Of a stretch of 64,000 nt of DNA, positions 43,304-52,718 are shown piece after piece. The notes beneath the pieces were generated by a model that saw only the letters and a list, made by a program, of their open reading frames with translations, had not been told where the DNA came from and searched no databases. The DNA is from CAG-390 sp045633005. Lineage in GTDB: Bacteria > Bacillota > Clostridia > Oscillospirales > CAG-272. Position 1 is the first letter of the stretch, and the number at the start of each line of letters is the position of its first letter. Where the stretch lies: NCBI GenBank assembly GCA_045633005.1, contig JAZQXT010000007.1:79787-143786 (forward strand), written 5' to 3'. The position numbers were made by a program, and so were the translations under genes.

Positions 43304-44497
43304 ATGGAAAACAAGAAAATGCGCACTCTTTTTACCTCCGAGTCTGTAACGGAGGGACATCCCGATAAGATCTGCGACAAGATCTCCGACGCCGTGCTTG
43401 ACAATCTGCTTGCGCAGGACCCCGAGTCCCGCGTCGCCTGCGAGGTCTGCTGCACCACGGGACTTATTCAGATAATGGGCGAGATCACGACCAAGGGCTA
43501 TGCTGATTTTCAGACTATCGCGCGTGAGACCGTCCGTGAGATAGGATACGATAGAGCAAAATTCGGCTTTGACTGCGACAGCTGTGCGGTAATATCCACC
43601 GTTCACGAGCAGTCGCCCGATATAGCGCTCGGCGTTGACCGCTCCCTTGAAGCCAAGGCGGGCGATATTACCGACGAGTACGATACGGGCGCGGGAGATC
43701 AGGGCATTATGTTCGGCTACGCTTGTAACGAAACGCCCGAGCTTATGCCTCTGCCTATTTCTCTTGCACACAAGCTTGCGAAGAGACTTACCGACGTTCG
43801 CAAAAACGGCACTCTTGCATACCTTCGCCCCGACGGAAAAACTCAGGTTACCGTTGAGTACGAGGGCGATACCCCCGTGCGCGTTGATACGGTAGTAGTA
43901 TCATCCCAGCACAGCGACAGCGTTACCCTTGAGCAGATACGCGAGGATATTATTCGCGAGGTAGTGCTTCCCATCATTCCCGCCGAGCTTATCGACGCGG
44001 ATACCAAATATTACGTTAATCCCACGGGCAGATTCGTTATCGGCGGTCCTATGGGTGATAGCGGACTTACGGGTAGAAAGATAATCGTTGATACATACGG
44101 CGGATACGCCCGTCACGGCGGCGGTGCTTTTTCGGGCAAGGACCCGACAAAGGTTGACCGTTCTGCCGCATACGCCGCAAGATATCTTGCAAAGAACGTA
44201 GTAGCCGCAGGACTTGCCGCAAAGTGCGAGATACAGCTTGCATACGCTATCGGCGTTGCTCGCCCCGTGTCCGTGCTGGTTGACACGTTTGGTACTGCTA
44301 AGGTTTCGGAGGACGCTATTGCCAATGCGCTTGACGAGCTGTTCGATCTGCGCCCCGCGGCAATTATCGCGCGTTTTGCGCTTCGCCGTCCCATCTACTG
44401 CGACCTTGCCGCTTACGGTCATATGGGCAGAGAGGATCTTGACATCCCGTGGGAAAAGACCGATCTTGCTGACGCTCTGCGTGCAAAAGTGCTTTAA
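43304..44497 (+). CDS. metK: S-adenosylmethionine synthetase
   Basis: 397 residues, normal. Makes SAM from methionine and ATP. Motifs: SVTEGHPDKICDKISDA (N-terminal, ATP and metal), GAGDQGIMFGYA (about 126-137), the P-loop-like GGGAFSGKDPTKVDRSAAYAARY (about 266-288). AAAGGAAAG ribosome site. Regulated by the SAM-I riboswitch immediately upstream, giving end-product feedback. Confidence 0.98.
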   Translation: MENKKMRTLFTSESVTEGHPDKICDKISDAVLDNLLAQDPESRVACEVCCTTGLIQIMGEITTKGYADFQTIARETVREIGYDRAKFGFDCDSCAVISTVHEQSPDIALGVDRSLEAKAGDITDEYDTGAGDQGIMFGYACNETPELMPLPISLAHKLAKRLTDVRKNGTLAYLRPDGKTQVTVEYEGDTPVRVDTVVVSSQHSDSVTLEQIREDIIREVVLPIIPAELIDADTKYYVNPTGRFVIGGPMGDSGLTGRKIIVDTYGGYARHGGGAFSGKDPTKVDRSAAYAARYLAKNVVAAGLAAKCEIQLAYAIGVARPVSVLVDTFGTAKVSEDAIANALDELFDLRPAAIIARFALRRPIYCDLAAYGHMGREDLDIPWEKTDLADALRAKVL

Positions 44498-44500
44498 TTT

Positions 44501-44531
44501 TTGACCTGCTTCGCGCTCCCGTGCATATAAT
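44501..44531 (+). promoter_or_regulatory. Possible promoter ahead of the 112-residue membrane protein
   Basis: TTGACC (44501-44506) and TATAAT (44526-44531) with a long 19-base spacer. The -10 sits in the loop of an inverted repeat, CTCCCGT (44516-44522) with ACGGGAG (44535-44541), whose right arm contains the next gene's ribosome site. Confidence 0.4.
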
Positions 44532-44549
44532 GTTACGGGAGGGCGTGAG

Positions 44550-44888
44550 ATGGTTTTTGTTGAAATATTGGTTTCGGTGCTTGCCGCCTTTGGTGTGTTC
44601 TGTCTTTTCAAGCTGATAGCGGAGGAATGGCTTATTCCCGACGATCAGCTTCCGCCGCAATGTATTTGCCTTAAGGGCGACGAGAGTGACGAGGAGATAA
44701 GAGCGCTTTTTGATGCCGCCCTCGCATCGTGGACTCGCCGCGCACACGGCGAGGTCATCGTGTATTGCGAGCGTGACGGTGCGCCAAAAAAGGAAAGGAT
44801 CGAAGCTATCCTGCAAGGGCGGGCGGTGCTCGTTTCTTGCATTGAAAATACCGCGCGAGAGGAGGGACGCGAGGATGAACAACGATAA
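44550..44888 (+). CDS. Uncharacterised single-pass membrane protein
   Basis: 112 residues: one N-terminal membrane helix (about 3-22, FVEILVSVLAAFGVFCLFKLI) then a charged cytoplasmic domain with two short beta-strand-like stretches (CICLKGD, EVIVYCERD). No family recognised. GGGAGG ribosome site. It overlaps recD2 by 14 bases, so the two are coupled; the same pairing in other genomes would be worth checking. Function unknown. Confidence 0.6.
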   Translation: MVFVEILVSVLAAFGVFCLFKLIAEEWLIPDDQLPPQCICLKGDESDEEIRALFDAALASWTRRAHGEVIVYCERDGAPKKERIEAILQGRAVLVSCIENTAREEGREDEQR

Positions 44889-47190
44889 AAAGCTTTTTTC
44901 GGATAAAACGGCTTCGCGCCCCGCTTCAAGCGGGGCTCGACCTCTATCGGAGCAAAAAGCGTCCGACCGCGAGCTGTGCGGTCAGGTGGAAACGGTGCTT
45001 TACCGTAACGACGATAACGGTTACATAGTTTGCATAGTCGTTACCGAGGACGGAAGCCTTGTGAACACCGTGGGCATAATGCCCGATATAAACGACGGGG
45101 ACAAGCTCTCCGCCTTTGGAAAATGGGAAAACAACGCACGCTACGGAAAGCAGTTCCGCGTGCTTGAATATACGCTGGAGCTTCCCACCGAAAACGCGGA
45201 TATCGAAAGGTATCTTTCGTCGGGTGCTATAAAGGGAATAGGAGTAAAAACGGCGCGAAAGATCGTCGCGGAGTTTGGCGACGATACGGTAGACGTTATC
45301 GAAAACCACCCCGATTGGCTTGCGCAGATACCGGGGATAACTCACAAAAGAGCGCAGGAAATATCCGAGGAGTTCAAGTCGAAGTCCGACCTTCGCGCGA
45401 CCGTCACGTTCTTCAGGGAATATTTTGGTCCTGCGCTGACGATGAAGATATATAAAGAGTTCGGCAAGCGCTCAATACAGGTCGCAAGGGATAATCCGTA
45501 TAGGCTTTGCGAGGACGTTGAGGGCATCGGCTTTGAAAAGGCGGACAGTATGGCGCAAAAGCTGGGGCTTCCGCACGATAGCGAGGAAAGGCTAACGGCG
45601 GGCATTTTGCACGTTCTTACGTCCGACGCGGCGCAAAACGGTCATACCTGCTTGCCCGAGGATGCGCTGATAAGCGCGGCGGCAGAGGCTCTCGGAGTTG
45701 AAAAAGAAGCCGTCACCGAGGCGATAAAGGATCTGATATCGCGCCGCAGACTCGTTGCGGAAAAGACCGACGAAACGAGGCTTATATATAATAAGGAAAG
45801 CTATGACGACGAAAAATACGTTGCCGAAAAGCTTGCGCTGTTGCGCCGCGGCAGTATACAGCTCTCCTTTTCAGATATCGAGGCGTTTATCCGCAAGGAG
45901 GAAGCGTCAAACGGAATAAAATACGCCGACGAGCAGAAAAAGGCTATTTTCGAGGCACTTAGCGGCGGCGTGCTTTTGCTTACGGGCGGTCCTGGAACGG
46001 GTAAGACCACGGTAGTCACCGCGCTTATAGCAATATTTGAAAGTATGGATTTAAAGGTCGCGCTTGCCGCGCCCACGGGACGCGCCGCTAAGCGTATGAC
46101 CGAGGCAACGGGGCGCGAGGCAAAGACCGTGCATCGACTTCTTGAGGTGGATTTCGGCGGAGATGACGGCGAGATACGCGACAGAGGGCGATCCTCGCGC
46201 ATAAAATTCCGCAGATGCGCCGATTATCTGCTCGACGAGCACGTTATCATAGTCGACGAGGCTTCAATGCTCGATCTTTCGCTTACGGCGTCGCTCTTGC
46301 GTGCCGTAAAGCCCGGAGCGCGGCTGATATTCATCGGAGACTCCGATCAGCTTCCGTCCGTGGGTGCGGGCAACGTGCTTCACGATATGCTTGCATCGGG
46401 CAGACTTCCCACGGTACGTCTTGACAGAATTTTCCGTCAGGCGGAGATGTCGCTGATAGTCACCAACGCCCACGCCATCAACCGCGGCGAGATGCCCGTG
46501 CTTGACGTAAAGGACAAGGATTTCTTCTTTATGCCGCGCCAGCTTGACGAGGACGTGGCGTATACTGTGGGCGAGCTTTGCGCCGCAAGGCTTCCGCGCG
46601 CGTACGGCGAGGACGAGGTGATACAGGTCATCTCCCCGACAAAGCGAGGCGTTTCGGGTACGGAAGCGCTTAACGCAAGGCTTCAGGCGCTTATCAATCC
46701 CCCCGCGCGCGAGAAAAAAGAGCACCGCCACCACGATAGGCTCTTCCGCGAGGGAGATAAGGTCATGCAGATACGCAATAATTACGAGCTTGAGTGGATT
46801 CGCGGCTCAAAAAGCGGACTTGGCGTATTTAACGGCGATATCGGTAGGATAACCGAGATAAATACCGTCGAGAAATATATGGAAATTGACTTTGACGGCA
46901 GAGAGGTAGTGTACGAGTTTTCAATACTTGACGACCTTGACCTCTCCTACGCCGTAACGGTTCATAAATCGCAGGGAAGCGAGTATTCGACCGTCGTTAT
47001 TCCGCTTGGCGGAGTAAGCCCCGCGCTTTGTACGCGCAATCTGCTTTACACAGCCGTTACTCGCGCCAAAAACCGCGTTATCATCGTCGGTCGCGCCGAC
47101 ACGGTGGCGGCGATGGTCGCCAACCGCAAGCCTACTGTGCGATACACGGGGCTTGATCGCAGAATACGCGAAAGGCTCGGCGAGCGATGA
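44875..47190 (+). CDS. recD2: RecD2-type DNA helicase
   Basis: 771 residues; start at 44875 with GAGGAGGG 9 bases upstream. A long N-terminal region, absent from RecD of RecBCD, has an OB-like strand set (ELCGQVETVLYRNDDNGYIV) and helix-hairpin-helix motifs (IKGIGVKTARKIV, IPGITHKRAQEI). The SF1B motor has Walker A GGPGTGKTT (Lys377), Walker B VIIVDEASMLD, GDSDQLPSVGAG and a C-terminal UvrD-like AVTVHKSQGSEY and TAVTRAKN. RecD2 is a 5'-3' helicase acting in replication and repair in bacteria lacking RecBCD, complementing AddAB. Confidence 0.93.
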   Translation: MNNDKKLFSDKTASRPASSGARPLSEQKASDRELCGQVETVLYRNDDNGYIVCIVVTEDGSLVNTVGIMPDINDGDKLSAFGKWENNARYGKQFRVLEYTLELPTENADIERYLSSGAIKGIGVKTARKIVAEFGDDTVDVIENHPDWLAQIPGITHKRAQEISEEFKSKSDLRATVTFFREYFGPALTMKIYKEFGKRSIQVARDNPYRLCEDVEGIGFEKADSMAQKLGLPHDSEERLTAGILHVLTSDAAQNGHTCLPEDALISAAAEALGVEKEAVTEAIKDLISRRRLVAEKTDETRLIYNKESYDDEKYVAEKLALLRRGSIQLSFSDIEAFIRKEEASNGIKYADEQKKAIFEALSGGVLLLTGGPGTGKTTVVTALIAIFESMDLKVALAAPTGRAAKRMTEATGREAKTVHRLLEVDFGGDDGEIRDRGRSSRIKFRRCADYLLDEHVIIVDEASMLDLSLTASLLRAVKPGARLIFIGDSDQLPSVGAGNVLHDMLASGRLPTVRLDRIFRQAEMSLIVTNAHAINRGEMPVLDVKDKDFFFMPRQLDEDVAYTVGELCAARLPRAYGEDEVIQVISPTKRGVSGTEALNARLQALINPPAREKKEHRHHDRLFREGDKVMQIRNNYELEWIRGSKSGLGVFNGDIGRITEINTVEKYMEIDFDGREVVYEFSILDDLDLSYAVTVHKSQGSEYSTVVIPLGGVSPALCTRNLLYTAVTRAKNRVIIVGRADTVAAMVANRKPTVRYTGLDRRIRERLGER

Positions 47191-48020
47191 AGGAATTAAA
47201 TAAAGAGCTCGTCGTTCGCTCGCTCGTGAGGGGCGAATTTTGCCCGATCTGCAAGGAAAAGCGCGACGGAACACAGCTTTTGTGCGATGCTTGCGCCGAC
47301 GCGCTTGCCGCCGAGATGCGGCGCGGATGCGCGGTCTGCGGAAAAAGCATGATGGAATGCACCTGCTCGACGGCGGCGCTTCGCCGTGCGGGATACGCGC
47401 ACCTTTTTAAGCTTTGCGTGTATGACCCAAAGCGCGAGGACGGCGCTGTCAATAAAACGGTATTTGCGATAAAGTACAAGCGCGACCGCCTGCTTTTTTG
47501 CTTGCTTGCGCGCCTTATGGCGCGAAGGCTTGCCGAGGCGATAGAAGCCATAAACGCCGCCGCCGATAAAAAGGCGGAGGCAGTAGTAACGTACATTCCG
47601 CGCTCACGGCGGCGCATCAGAAAAACGGGTGTTGATCAGGCAAAGCTCCTTGCCAAATATCTTTCGGCGGAGCTGTCAGTACCGAGCGTCAGACTTCTCA
47701 AAAGGCGCTTCCGTGCCAAAACCCAAAAGGAACTGTCGGTGTTTGACCGAGAGCGCAACGCAACAAGCCTATTTAAGCTAAAAAACGCGCGAAAGCTCGG
47801 CGGCAAGACCGTGATAATAGTAGACGACCTCGTTGCAAGCGGAAACACAATGGCGCAGGCGGGCGAGTTGCTTATGCGCGGCGGAGCGCAAAGAGTCATT
47901 ACGGCGTGCTTTGCCACGCTCCTTCAAAAAGCGGAGGCAGAGCGCTTTGAGGAATATGCAAAGGACGTTCCCGCGCCGCCCGACGAGCCAAGCGAGGATA
48001 TATTTTCGCGCGGCGAATAA
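47187..48020 (+). CDS. comF: ComF-family phosphoribosyltransferase-like protein
   Basis: 277 residues, slightly longer than usual. Two N-terminal cysteine pairs (CPIC/CDAC and CAVC/CTC within residues 16-65) form zinc knuckles; the C-terminal phosphoribosyltransferase fold has the PRPP motif VIIVDDLVASGNTM (about 209-222). ComF assists single-strand DNA handling after uptake in competent bacteria and is kept in many non-competent species. It overlaps the recD2 stop by four bases, so DNA-processing genes are coupled. A Pro/Glu-rich tail follows the domain. Confidence 0.88.
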   Translation: MKELNKELVVRSLVRGEFCPICKEKRDGTQLLCDACADALAAEMRRGCAVCGKSMMECTCSTAALRRAGYAHLFKLCVYDPKREDGAVNKTVFAIKYKRDRLLFCLLARLMARRLAEAIEAINAAADKKAEAVVTYIPRSRRRIRKTGVDQAKLLAKYLSAELSVPSVRLLKRRFRAKTQKELSVFDRERNATSLFKLKNARKLGGKTVIIVDDLVASGNTMAQAGELLMRGGAQRVITACFATLLQKAEAERFEEYAKDVPAPPDEPSEDIFSRGE

Positions 48021-48036
48021 ATATTTCTTTAAGACC

Positions 48037-48065
48037 TTGCATTTTTAATTCAAGTATAGTATAAT
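48037..48065 (+). promoter_or_regulatory. Promoter of mreB
   Basis: TTGCAT (48037-48042) and TATAAT (48060-48065) with a 17-base spacer, 33 bases ahead of the start. Confidence 0.65.
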
Positions 48066-48098
48066 AAAATATATATCGTCAAAAATTGAGGAAAGCGA

Positions 48099-49136
48099 AT
48101 GTTTGATTCTTTGTTCAGAAGGGATATCGGAATAGACCTCGGTACTGCATCGAGCCTTGTCTACGTTAAGGGCAAGGGTATCGTGCTTGCCGAGCCTTCT
48201 GTCGTTGCTATCGACGCTGAAACGGGCGATATATTAAAGGTCGGCAGGGAGGCGCAGATGATGCTCGGACGTACGCCCGAGAACATTCTTGCGATAAGAC
48301 CTCTGCGCGACGGCGTTATCAGCCAATACGATATCACGCTTAAAATGCTTCAGTATTTTCTGCGTGCGGCGTGCGGACCTATGATACTTCAGCCGCGCGT
48401 CGTTATCTGCATACCGTCGGGCGTTACCGAGGTGGAGGAGCGTGCCGTGGTCGACGCGGCAAAGAACGCGGGCGCACGCGCCGCGTATCTCATCGAGGAG
48501 CCCGTTGCGGCGGCTATCGGTGCGGGCATTGATATTTCTGCACCCACGGGAAATATGATAGTCGACATTGGCGGCGGAACTACCGATATTGCGGTAATTT
48601 CTTACCGTGGAGTCGTCGTTTCCGAGTCCATAAAGGTCGCGGGTGACAAATTCGACGAGTCCATCATACGCTATGTAAGGAACAAATACAACATACTCAT
48701 TGGCGAGCGCACCGCCGAAAGCATTAAAAAGACGATAGGCAACGTCTACCGCCATTCCGAGATAAAGACTATGGACGTAAAGGGTCGCTGTCTTGTTCAG
48801 GGACTTCCGAAGTTCGTGACTCTCAGCTCCGCCGAGATGCTGGAGGCTCTGCTTTCTCCGATAATGGCGATAATCGACGGCATTTGTCAGGTCATCGAGC
48901 GCACTCCGCCCGAGCTTGTTGCGGACATAATCAACAACGGCATCGTTATGACGGGCGGCGGAGCGAAGCTTTGCGGCTTTGCCGAGCTTATAACCGAGAT
49001 GACGGGAATTCGCGCGCGCGTGGCGCAAAACGCCGTTTCCTGCGTTGCGATAGGTACGGGAAAATCGCTTGAGCATATCAATATGCTAACCGAGGGAACT
49101 ATAAACCTCTCCCGCGCACGTCAACAAAGATATTAA
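48099..49136 (+). CDS. mreB: Rod shape-determining protein MreB/Mbl
   Basis: 345 residues, the usual length for bacterial actin homologues that guide peptidoglycan synthesis under the membrane. Phosphate-1 GIDLGTASSLVYVKG (about 9-23), IEEPVAAAIGAGI, phosphate-2 DIGGGTTDIAVIS (about 154-166) and adenosine MTGGGAKLCGF near 290 are intact. No mreC or mreD follows, so this is a stand-alone copy (Mbl- or MreBH-like) with its own promoter and terminator. GAGGAAAG ribosome site. Confidence 0.93.
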   Translation: MFDSLFRRDIGIDLGTASSLVYVKGKGIVLAEPSVVAIDAETGDILKVGREAQMMLGRTPENILAIRPLRDGVISQYDITLKMLQYFLRAACGPMILQPRVVICIPSGVTEVEERAVVDAAKNAGARAAYLIEEPVAAAIGAGIDISAPTGNMIVDIGGGTTDIAVISYRGVVVSESIKVAGDKFDESIIRYVRNKYNILIGERTAESIKKTIGNVYRHSEIKTMDVKGRCLVQGLPKFVTLSSAEMLEALLSPIMAIIDGICQVIERTPPELVADIINNGIVMTGGGAKLCGFAELITEMTGIRARVAQNAVSCVAIGTGKSLEHINMLTEGTINLSRARQQRY

Positions 49137-49137
49137 T

Positions 49138-49168
49138 AAAATGCGGCTGTGTATAACAGCCGCATTTT
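49138..49168 (+). terminator. Terminator after mreB
   Basis: AAAATGCGGCTGT and ACAGCCGCATTTT make a 13-bp stem around GTATA, beginning one base past the mreB stop and ending just before the ribosome site of pepD. Confidence 0.8.
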
Positions 49169-49182
49169 ACAAGGAGATTTTT

Positions 49183-50625
49183 ATGGAAAGAGTTATTAAG
49201 AATTATTCGCCCGACAGCATTTTCAGGAATTTTGAGGAAATATCCGCAATTCCCCGCGGTTCGGGAAATGAAGCGCAGATCGCGGCTTACATAGAAGAAA
49301 AGGCGCGCGCACTCGGTCATTTTTGCATTCGTGACGGCGCAAATAACGTTTTCGTCCGAATTGCCGCGACCAAGGGCAGAGAAAAGGAAAAAGCTGTGCT
49401 TTTGCAGGGACATACCGATATGGTCTGCGAGAAAAATTCCGACACGGAGCACGATTTTCTCCGTGACGGACTTAAGCTCTACGTTGAGAACGATATTCTC
49501 CGCGCGCGCGGCACTACGCTCGGAGCTGATAACGGCATTGCCGTCGCGGTGATGCTTGCGCTTATGGAGGGCGAGTGCGCCTCGCACCCCACGCTTGAAT
49601 GCCTTTTCACCACCGACGAGGAGGTGGGGCTTCTCGGTGCGGGAAGCTTTGATTATTCCGTGATTACGGCTACCAAAATGATAAATATGGATAGCGAGGA
49701 GGAGGGCGCTGTCGTCGTCGGATGCGCGGGCGGCGTAAGAAGCGATATGAGCCTTAAATGCAAGACTCAGGCTTTCCGCGGCGAAGCGCTTAATATTTCC
49801 CTTACGGGGCTTTTCGGCGGTCATTCGGGCGAGAATATCGGCTCTGGCAGAGCTAACGCCATAAAGCTTATGGGGCGCATCCTTCTTGCGCTGTCTGCTA
49901 AAATGCGCGTAAACGTGCTCTCGGTTTCGGGCGGAAGCAAGGATAACGCCATTCCGCGCGAGGCAAGCGTCAGCGTGTCTGTGGCAAACGCGGAGCGCGC
50001 CGCAAAGGTAGTGCTTGCCGAGGTCGAAAGGATACGCGGCGAGCTTGTAGCGGAGGACGAGGGGCTTGTGGTTGCTTGCTCCGTCGCCGACGCGCCCGAT
50101 TACATGCTTGACGCGCAAACGAGCCGCCGCATTCTCGGCGTGCTTGGCTGCGTGCAAAACGGCGTTATAGAGATGAGCAACAGCGTTGCGGGGCTTGTGG
50201 GCTTTTCGAGAAATCTCGGAATCGTAAAAACGGATAGCGAAAACGGCGAGGTGGTCTTTACCTTTTCGTCACGCTCCTCGCTTGACTCCCAGCTTGACGC
50301 ATCTATCGCATCGCTTGACGCTATGGCGGCGCTGTGCGGCGCGAAAACTCGCCATCATAGCCGCTACCCCGGCTGGAGCTATGCCAAGAACTCGGCTCTG
50401 CGCGATAAATATATTGCCGTCGCACGCGAGATTTTTGGAAAAGAGCCTACCGTCAGAGTGCTTCACGCAGGGCTTGAATGCGGTATAATCAAGTCGCGTC
50501 TGCCGCGCCTTGATATCATTTCCGTGGGGCCCGATATGAAGGATATCCACTCCCCCGACGAGCAGCTTGACCTGCGCTCGTGCGAACGTTTTTGGACGCT
50601 TATCTGCCGTTTGCTTGCCAAATAA
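49183..50625 (+). CDS. pepD: Aminoacyl-histidine dipeptidase (cytosol nonspecific dipeptidase), M20 family
   Basis: 480 residues; start at 49183 with AAGGAG 6 bases upstream. A two-zinc M20 metallopeptidase: LQGHTDMVCEK (first His/Asp ligands, about 75-85), TLGADNGIAVA (bridging Asp), TTDEEVGLLGA (catalytic and ligand Glu), NMDSEEEG (Asp) and the C-terminal HAGLECGII histidine. Cleaves dipeptides, often His-containing, during peptide use. A lid domain sits at about 195-390. Transcription after the mreB terminator suggests partial read-through or an unseen promoter. Confidence 0.93.
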   Translation: MERVIKNYSPDSIFRNFEEISAIPRGSGNEAQIAAYIEEKARALGHFCIRDGANNVFVRIAATKGREKEKAVLLQGHTDMVCEKNSDTEHDFLRDGLKLYVENDILRARGTTLGADNGIAVAVMLALMEGECASHPTLECLFTTDEEVGLLGAGSFDYSVITATKMINMDSEEEGAVVVGCAGGVRSDMSLKCKTQAFRGEALNISLTGLFGGHSGENIGSGRANAIKLMGRILLALSAKMRVNVLSVSGGSKDNAIPREASVSVSVANAERAAKVVLAEVERIRGELVAEDEGLVVACSVADAPDYMLDAQTSRRILGVLGCVQNGVIEMSNSVAGLVGFSRNLGIVKTDSENGEVVFTFSSRSSLDSQLDASIASLDAMAALCGAKTRHHSRYPGWSYAKNSALRDKYIAVAREIFGKEPTVRVLHAGLECGIIKSRLPRLDIISVGPDMKDIHSPDEQLDLRSCERFWTLICRLLAK

Positions 50626-50671
50626 GCGCGGCTTGTTTATAATTTGTTTACATTTTTAGAGCAACGGTTGC

Positions 50672-50699
50672 TTGACTTTGATTCTTTAAGTGCTATAAT
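50672..50699 (+). promoter_or_regulatory. Promoter of the lipoprotein gene
   Basis: TTGACT (50672-50677) and TATAAT (50694-50699), 16 bases apart, 34 bases ahead of the start. Confidence 0.65.
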
Positions 50700-50733
50700 T
50701 AACGTGAAATTCTATTTTAAGAAAGGGTAAAAA

Positions 50734-52686
50734 ATGAAAAATACTAAATTTCTTCGTGTTGCCGCGCTTCTTATGGCGGTAATTATGATGATGAGCCTCT
50801 GCCTCGTTTCGTGTGATGACGGCGAGAATGCAGAAACTACCCCCGCGGACACCACTCCCGTGGACACCACTCCCGCGGCGACCACTCCCGCAGAAACCAC
50901 GTCCACGTCACCCGACGCCCCTCAAAATCCTACCGTTGACGTAACCACCGCGGCGGGCGTTGCGGCGCTTCTCAACGCTAATCTTTCGGGCATGATCCCC
51001 ACCGTTCCCGAAGGCGGCGAGCAGGGCGGTGAGCAGAGCGGAGTGGGAAATATCGGCAATATCGGCAATATCGGCGATATTATGGGCGCGATCGACCTTT
51101 CCGCTATCGACGTAAAGACTATCGTTGCCGAGCTTATCAAGTCGATGGATGGAATGAACCTTACCGTTGACAATCTCTCGGGTAGCCTTGCTGAAGGTCA
51201 GAGTCTTCCCGATAAATTCCAGCTCTCGAACAATTTCATCTATATGCTGGGCAAGGATTCCTTTGGCGATGATGCAAAGGTTATAGGCAAGATCACCGCA
51301 GACGGAATAAGCATGATCGGCAGTGCATCTGGCATGGTTATGCCTATGAATACCGTATCATTTGCGGATATCTACGCGCAGATCGATGCGGCACTTGCAT
51401 CTCTCACCGCTTCTCTTGAAGCTATGCCCAAGGTCGAGATCGACGTGGATATCGAGGCTATCAAGACCGCGCTCACCGTCAAGGAGGACGATCTTATCGA
51501 CCTCGGCAACGGCGTATGGCAGCTCAAGTCTACTTACGTAGTAAACGTCATAAAGACCGTTCTTGGCGAGCTTGGCGCGACCGAGACAGAGCTTGGCGAT
51601 GCTCAGGCCGTCTTCGATCTCATTCTCGTGACCAATATGACCGCTGACCTCAGCAAGTACGCGCAGACGGGCGAGCTTACCGTTAAGTTCGATATCCCCC
51701 AGACCCTTACCGTTACCGTATACAGCTCCGCTACCGTATACACCGTAGACGTTGTTGCGGGCGATACTAAAGCTTCTCTTAACGCCACTACGCAGGAGGC
51801 GGGCGGCAAACTCACCGTTAGCGTAACCGAGCTTGATAAGGAAGTTCTTGGTGCTACCCTCACGGTAACAGATAACGGAAACAAGATGACGTTTTCGGGC
51901 TTTGCAAATGTATCCGAGGCGGATGAGGCGGGCAACGTAACCGCCCACCGCTACGAGACTACCACTAATGTCGAGTCTACCGAAACGGGTATGACGTACA
52001 AGACGGTAGTCAAGTGCGACGGCGCTGACCTTATGAAGAGCGAGTACACGCTTTCCGCAAACGAGAGCGGTATGCAGTTTAACGCAACCTTTGAGGATAA
52101 GCTGAACAACCTTAACGCAAGCTTTGCCGCAAGCATGGGCGCAAGCACGGAGCTTCACGTTTTGGTAAATAACGCGGGCGCTGAGACGAAGGCTGATTTC
52201 GTAATGAATATGGCTGATGCAAACGGTGAGATCGTTAAGTCGAGCGTAACCGCAAGCGGAGCTACTACGCTCAGCTTCAACGTTAAGGTAGTGAGCGTGG
52301 ATGCAAACGGAACTCCCAAGTTCAATATCGCGCTCGTTACTCCCAGCGGAGATATCTCCTTTGATATTTCCACCGCCGCAGTAGCCGCTCCCGAGCTTAC
52401 CGCTGATGAGAAGTCGGCACTTGAGTTCTGCGACAACTATCTTGCAAATTACGCCACCTATATGGCACAGCTTGCCGATTACGATGCTAAAGTAGAGGCA
52501 GCCGTAGTCGCAGGCAAGACTCTCCCCATGGACTTTGCGCTTATCGACAAGACCAACCCCAACGTAGTATATCACTACTACGTATTCGTATACAGCGCAG
52601 AGGAATATGAGGTAGACGGCTTTATCGAGCTTGCTCCCGATACCACGGGATACAACGTAATTACCGAGGCTGACCTCGCAGTATAA
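50734..52686 (+). CDS. Large lipoprotein of unknown function
   Basis: 650 residues. Signal peptide with lipobox LVSC, lipidated at Cys27, so anchored on the outer face of the membrane. A spacer of five-residue repeats TTPxD (35-59) and a Gly/Asn/Ile repeat (GNIGNIGNIGDI, about 105-117) lead to a long beta-rich region rich in Thr/Val/Ala to the C-terminus. No catalytic motif is seen. AAAGGG ribosome site. Composition and layout match the large Thr/Ala-rich surface lipoproteins common in gut Clostridia, but no family can be named. Confidence 0.7.
   Translation: MKNTKFLRVAALLMAVIMMMSLCLVSCDDGENAETTPADTTPVDTTPAATTPAETTSTSPDAPQNPTVDVTTAAGVAALLNANLSGMIPTVPEGGEQGGEQSGVGNIGNIGNIGDIMGAIDLSAIDVKTIVAELIKSMDGMNLTVDNLSGSLAEGQSLPDKFQLSNNFIYMLGKDSFGDDAKVIGKITADGISMIGSASGMVMPMNTVSFADIYAQIDAALASLTASLEAMPKVEIDVDIEAIKTALTVKEDDLIDLGNGVWQLKSTYVVNVIKTVLGELGATETELGDAQAVFDLILVTNMTADLSKYAQTGELTVKFDIPQTLTVTVYSSATVYTVDVVAGDTKASLNATTQEAGGKLTVSVTELDKEVLGATLTVTDNGNKMTFSGFANVSEADEAGNVTAHRYETTTNVESTETGMTYKTVVKCDGADLMKSEYTLSANESGMQFNATFEDKLNNLNASFAASMGASTELHVLVNNAGAETKADFVMNMADANGEIVKSSVTASGATTLSFNVKVVSVDANGTPKFNIALVTPSGDISFDISTAAVAAPELTADEKSALEFCDNYLANYATYMAQLADYDAKVEAAVVAGKTLPMDFALIDKTNPNVVYHYYVFVYSAEEYEVDGFIELAPDTTGYNVITEADLAV
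50836..50895 (+). repeat. Four tandem 15-base coding repeats (TTPxD)
   Basis: Four units of about 15 bases encoding TTPAD, TTPVD, TTPAA, TTPAE. This is a flexible stalk behind the lipidated cysteine, and a likely site of length variation between strains. Confidence 0.8.
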
Positions 52687-52718
52687 AAAAATAAAGGGCG
52701 AAAGCCCTTTATTTTTTT
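52685..52718. terminator. Bidirectional terminator between lipoprotein gene and dinB
   Basis: AAATAAAGGGC-GAAA-GCCCTTTATTT with A- and T-runs on both sides. It covers the last codons of the convergent dinB gene. Confidence 0.85.

Noticed and set aside
51048..51084. GGCAATATC repeats as a non-coding repeat or origin iterons
   Set aside because: The units are in frame within the lipoprotein gene and encode a Gly-Asn-Ile repeat.
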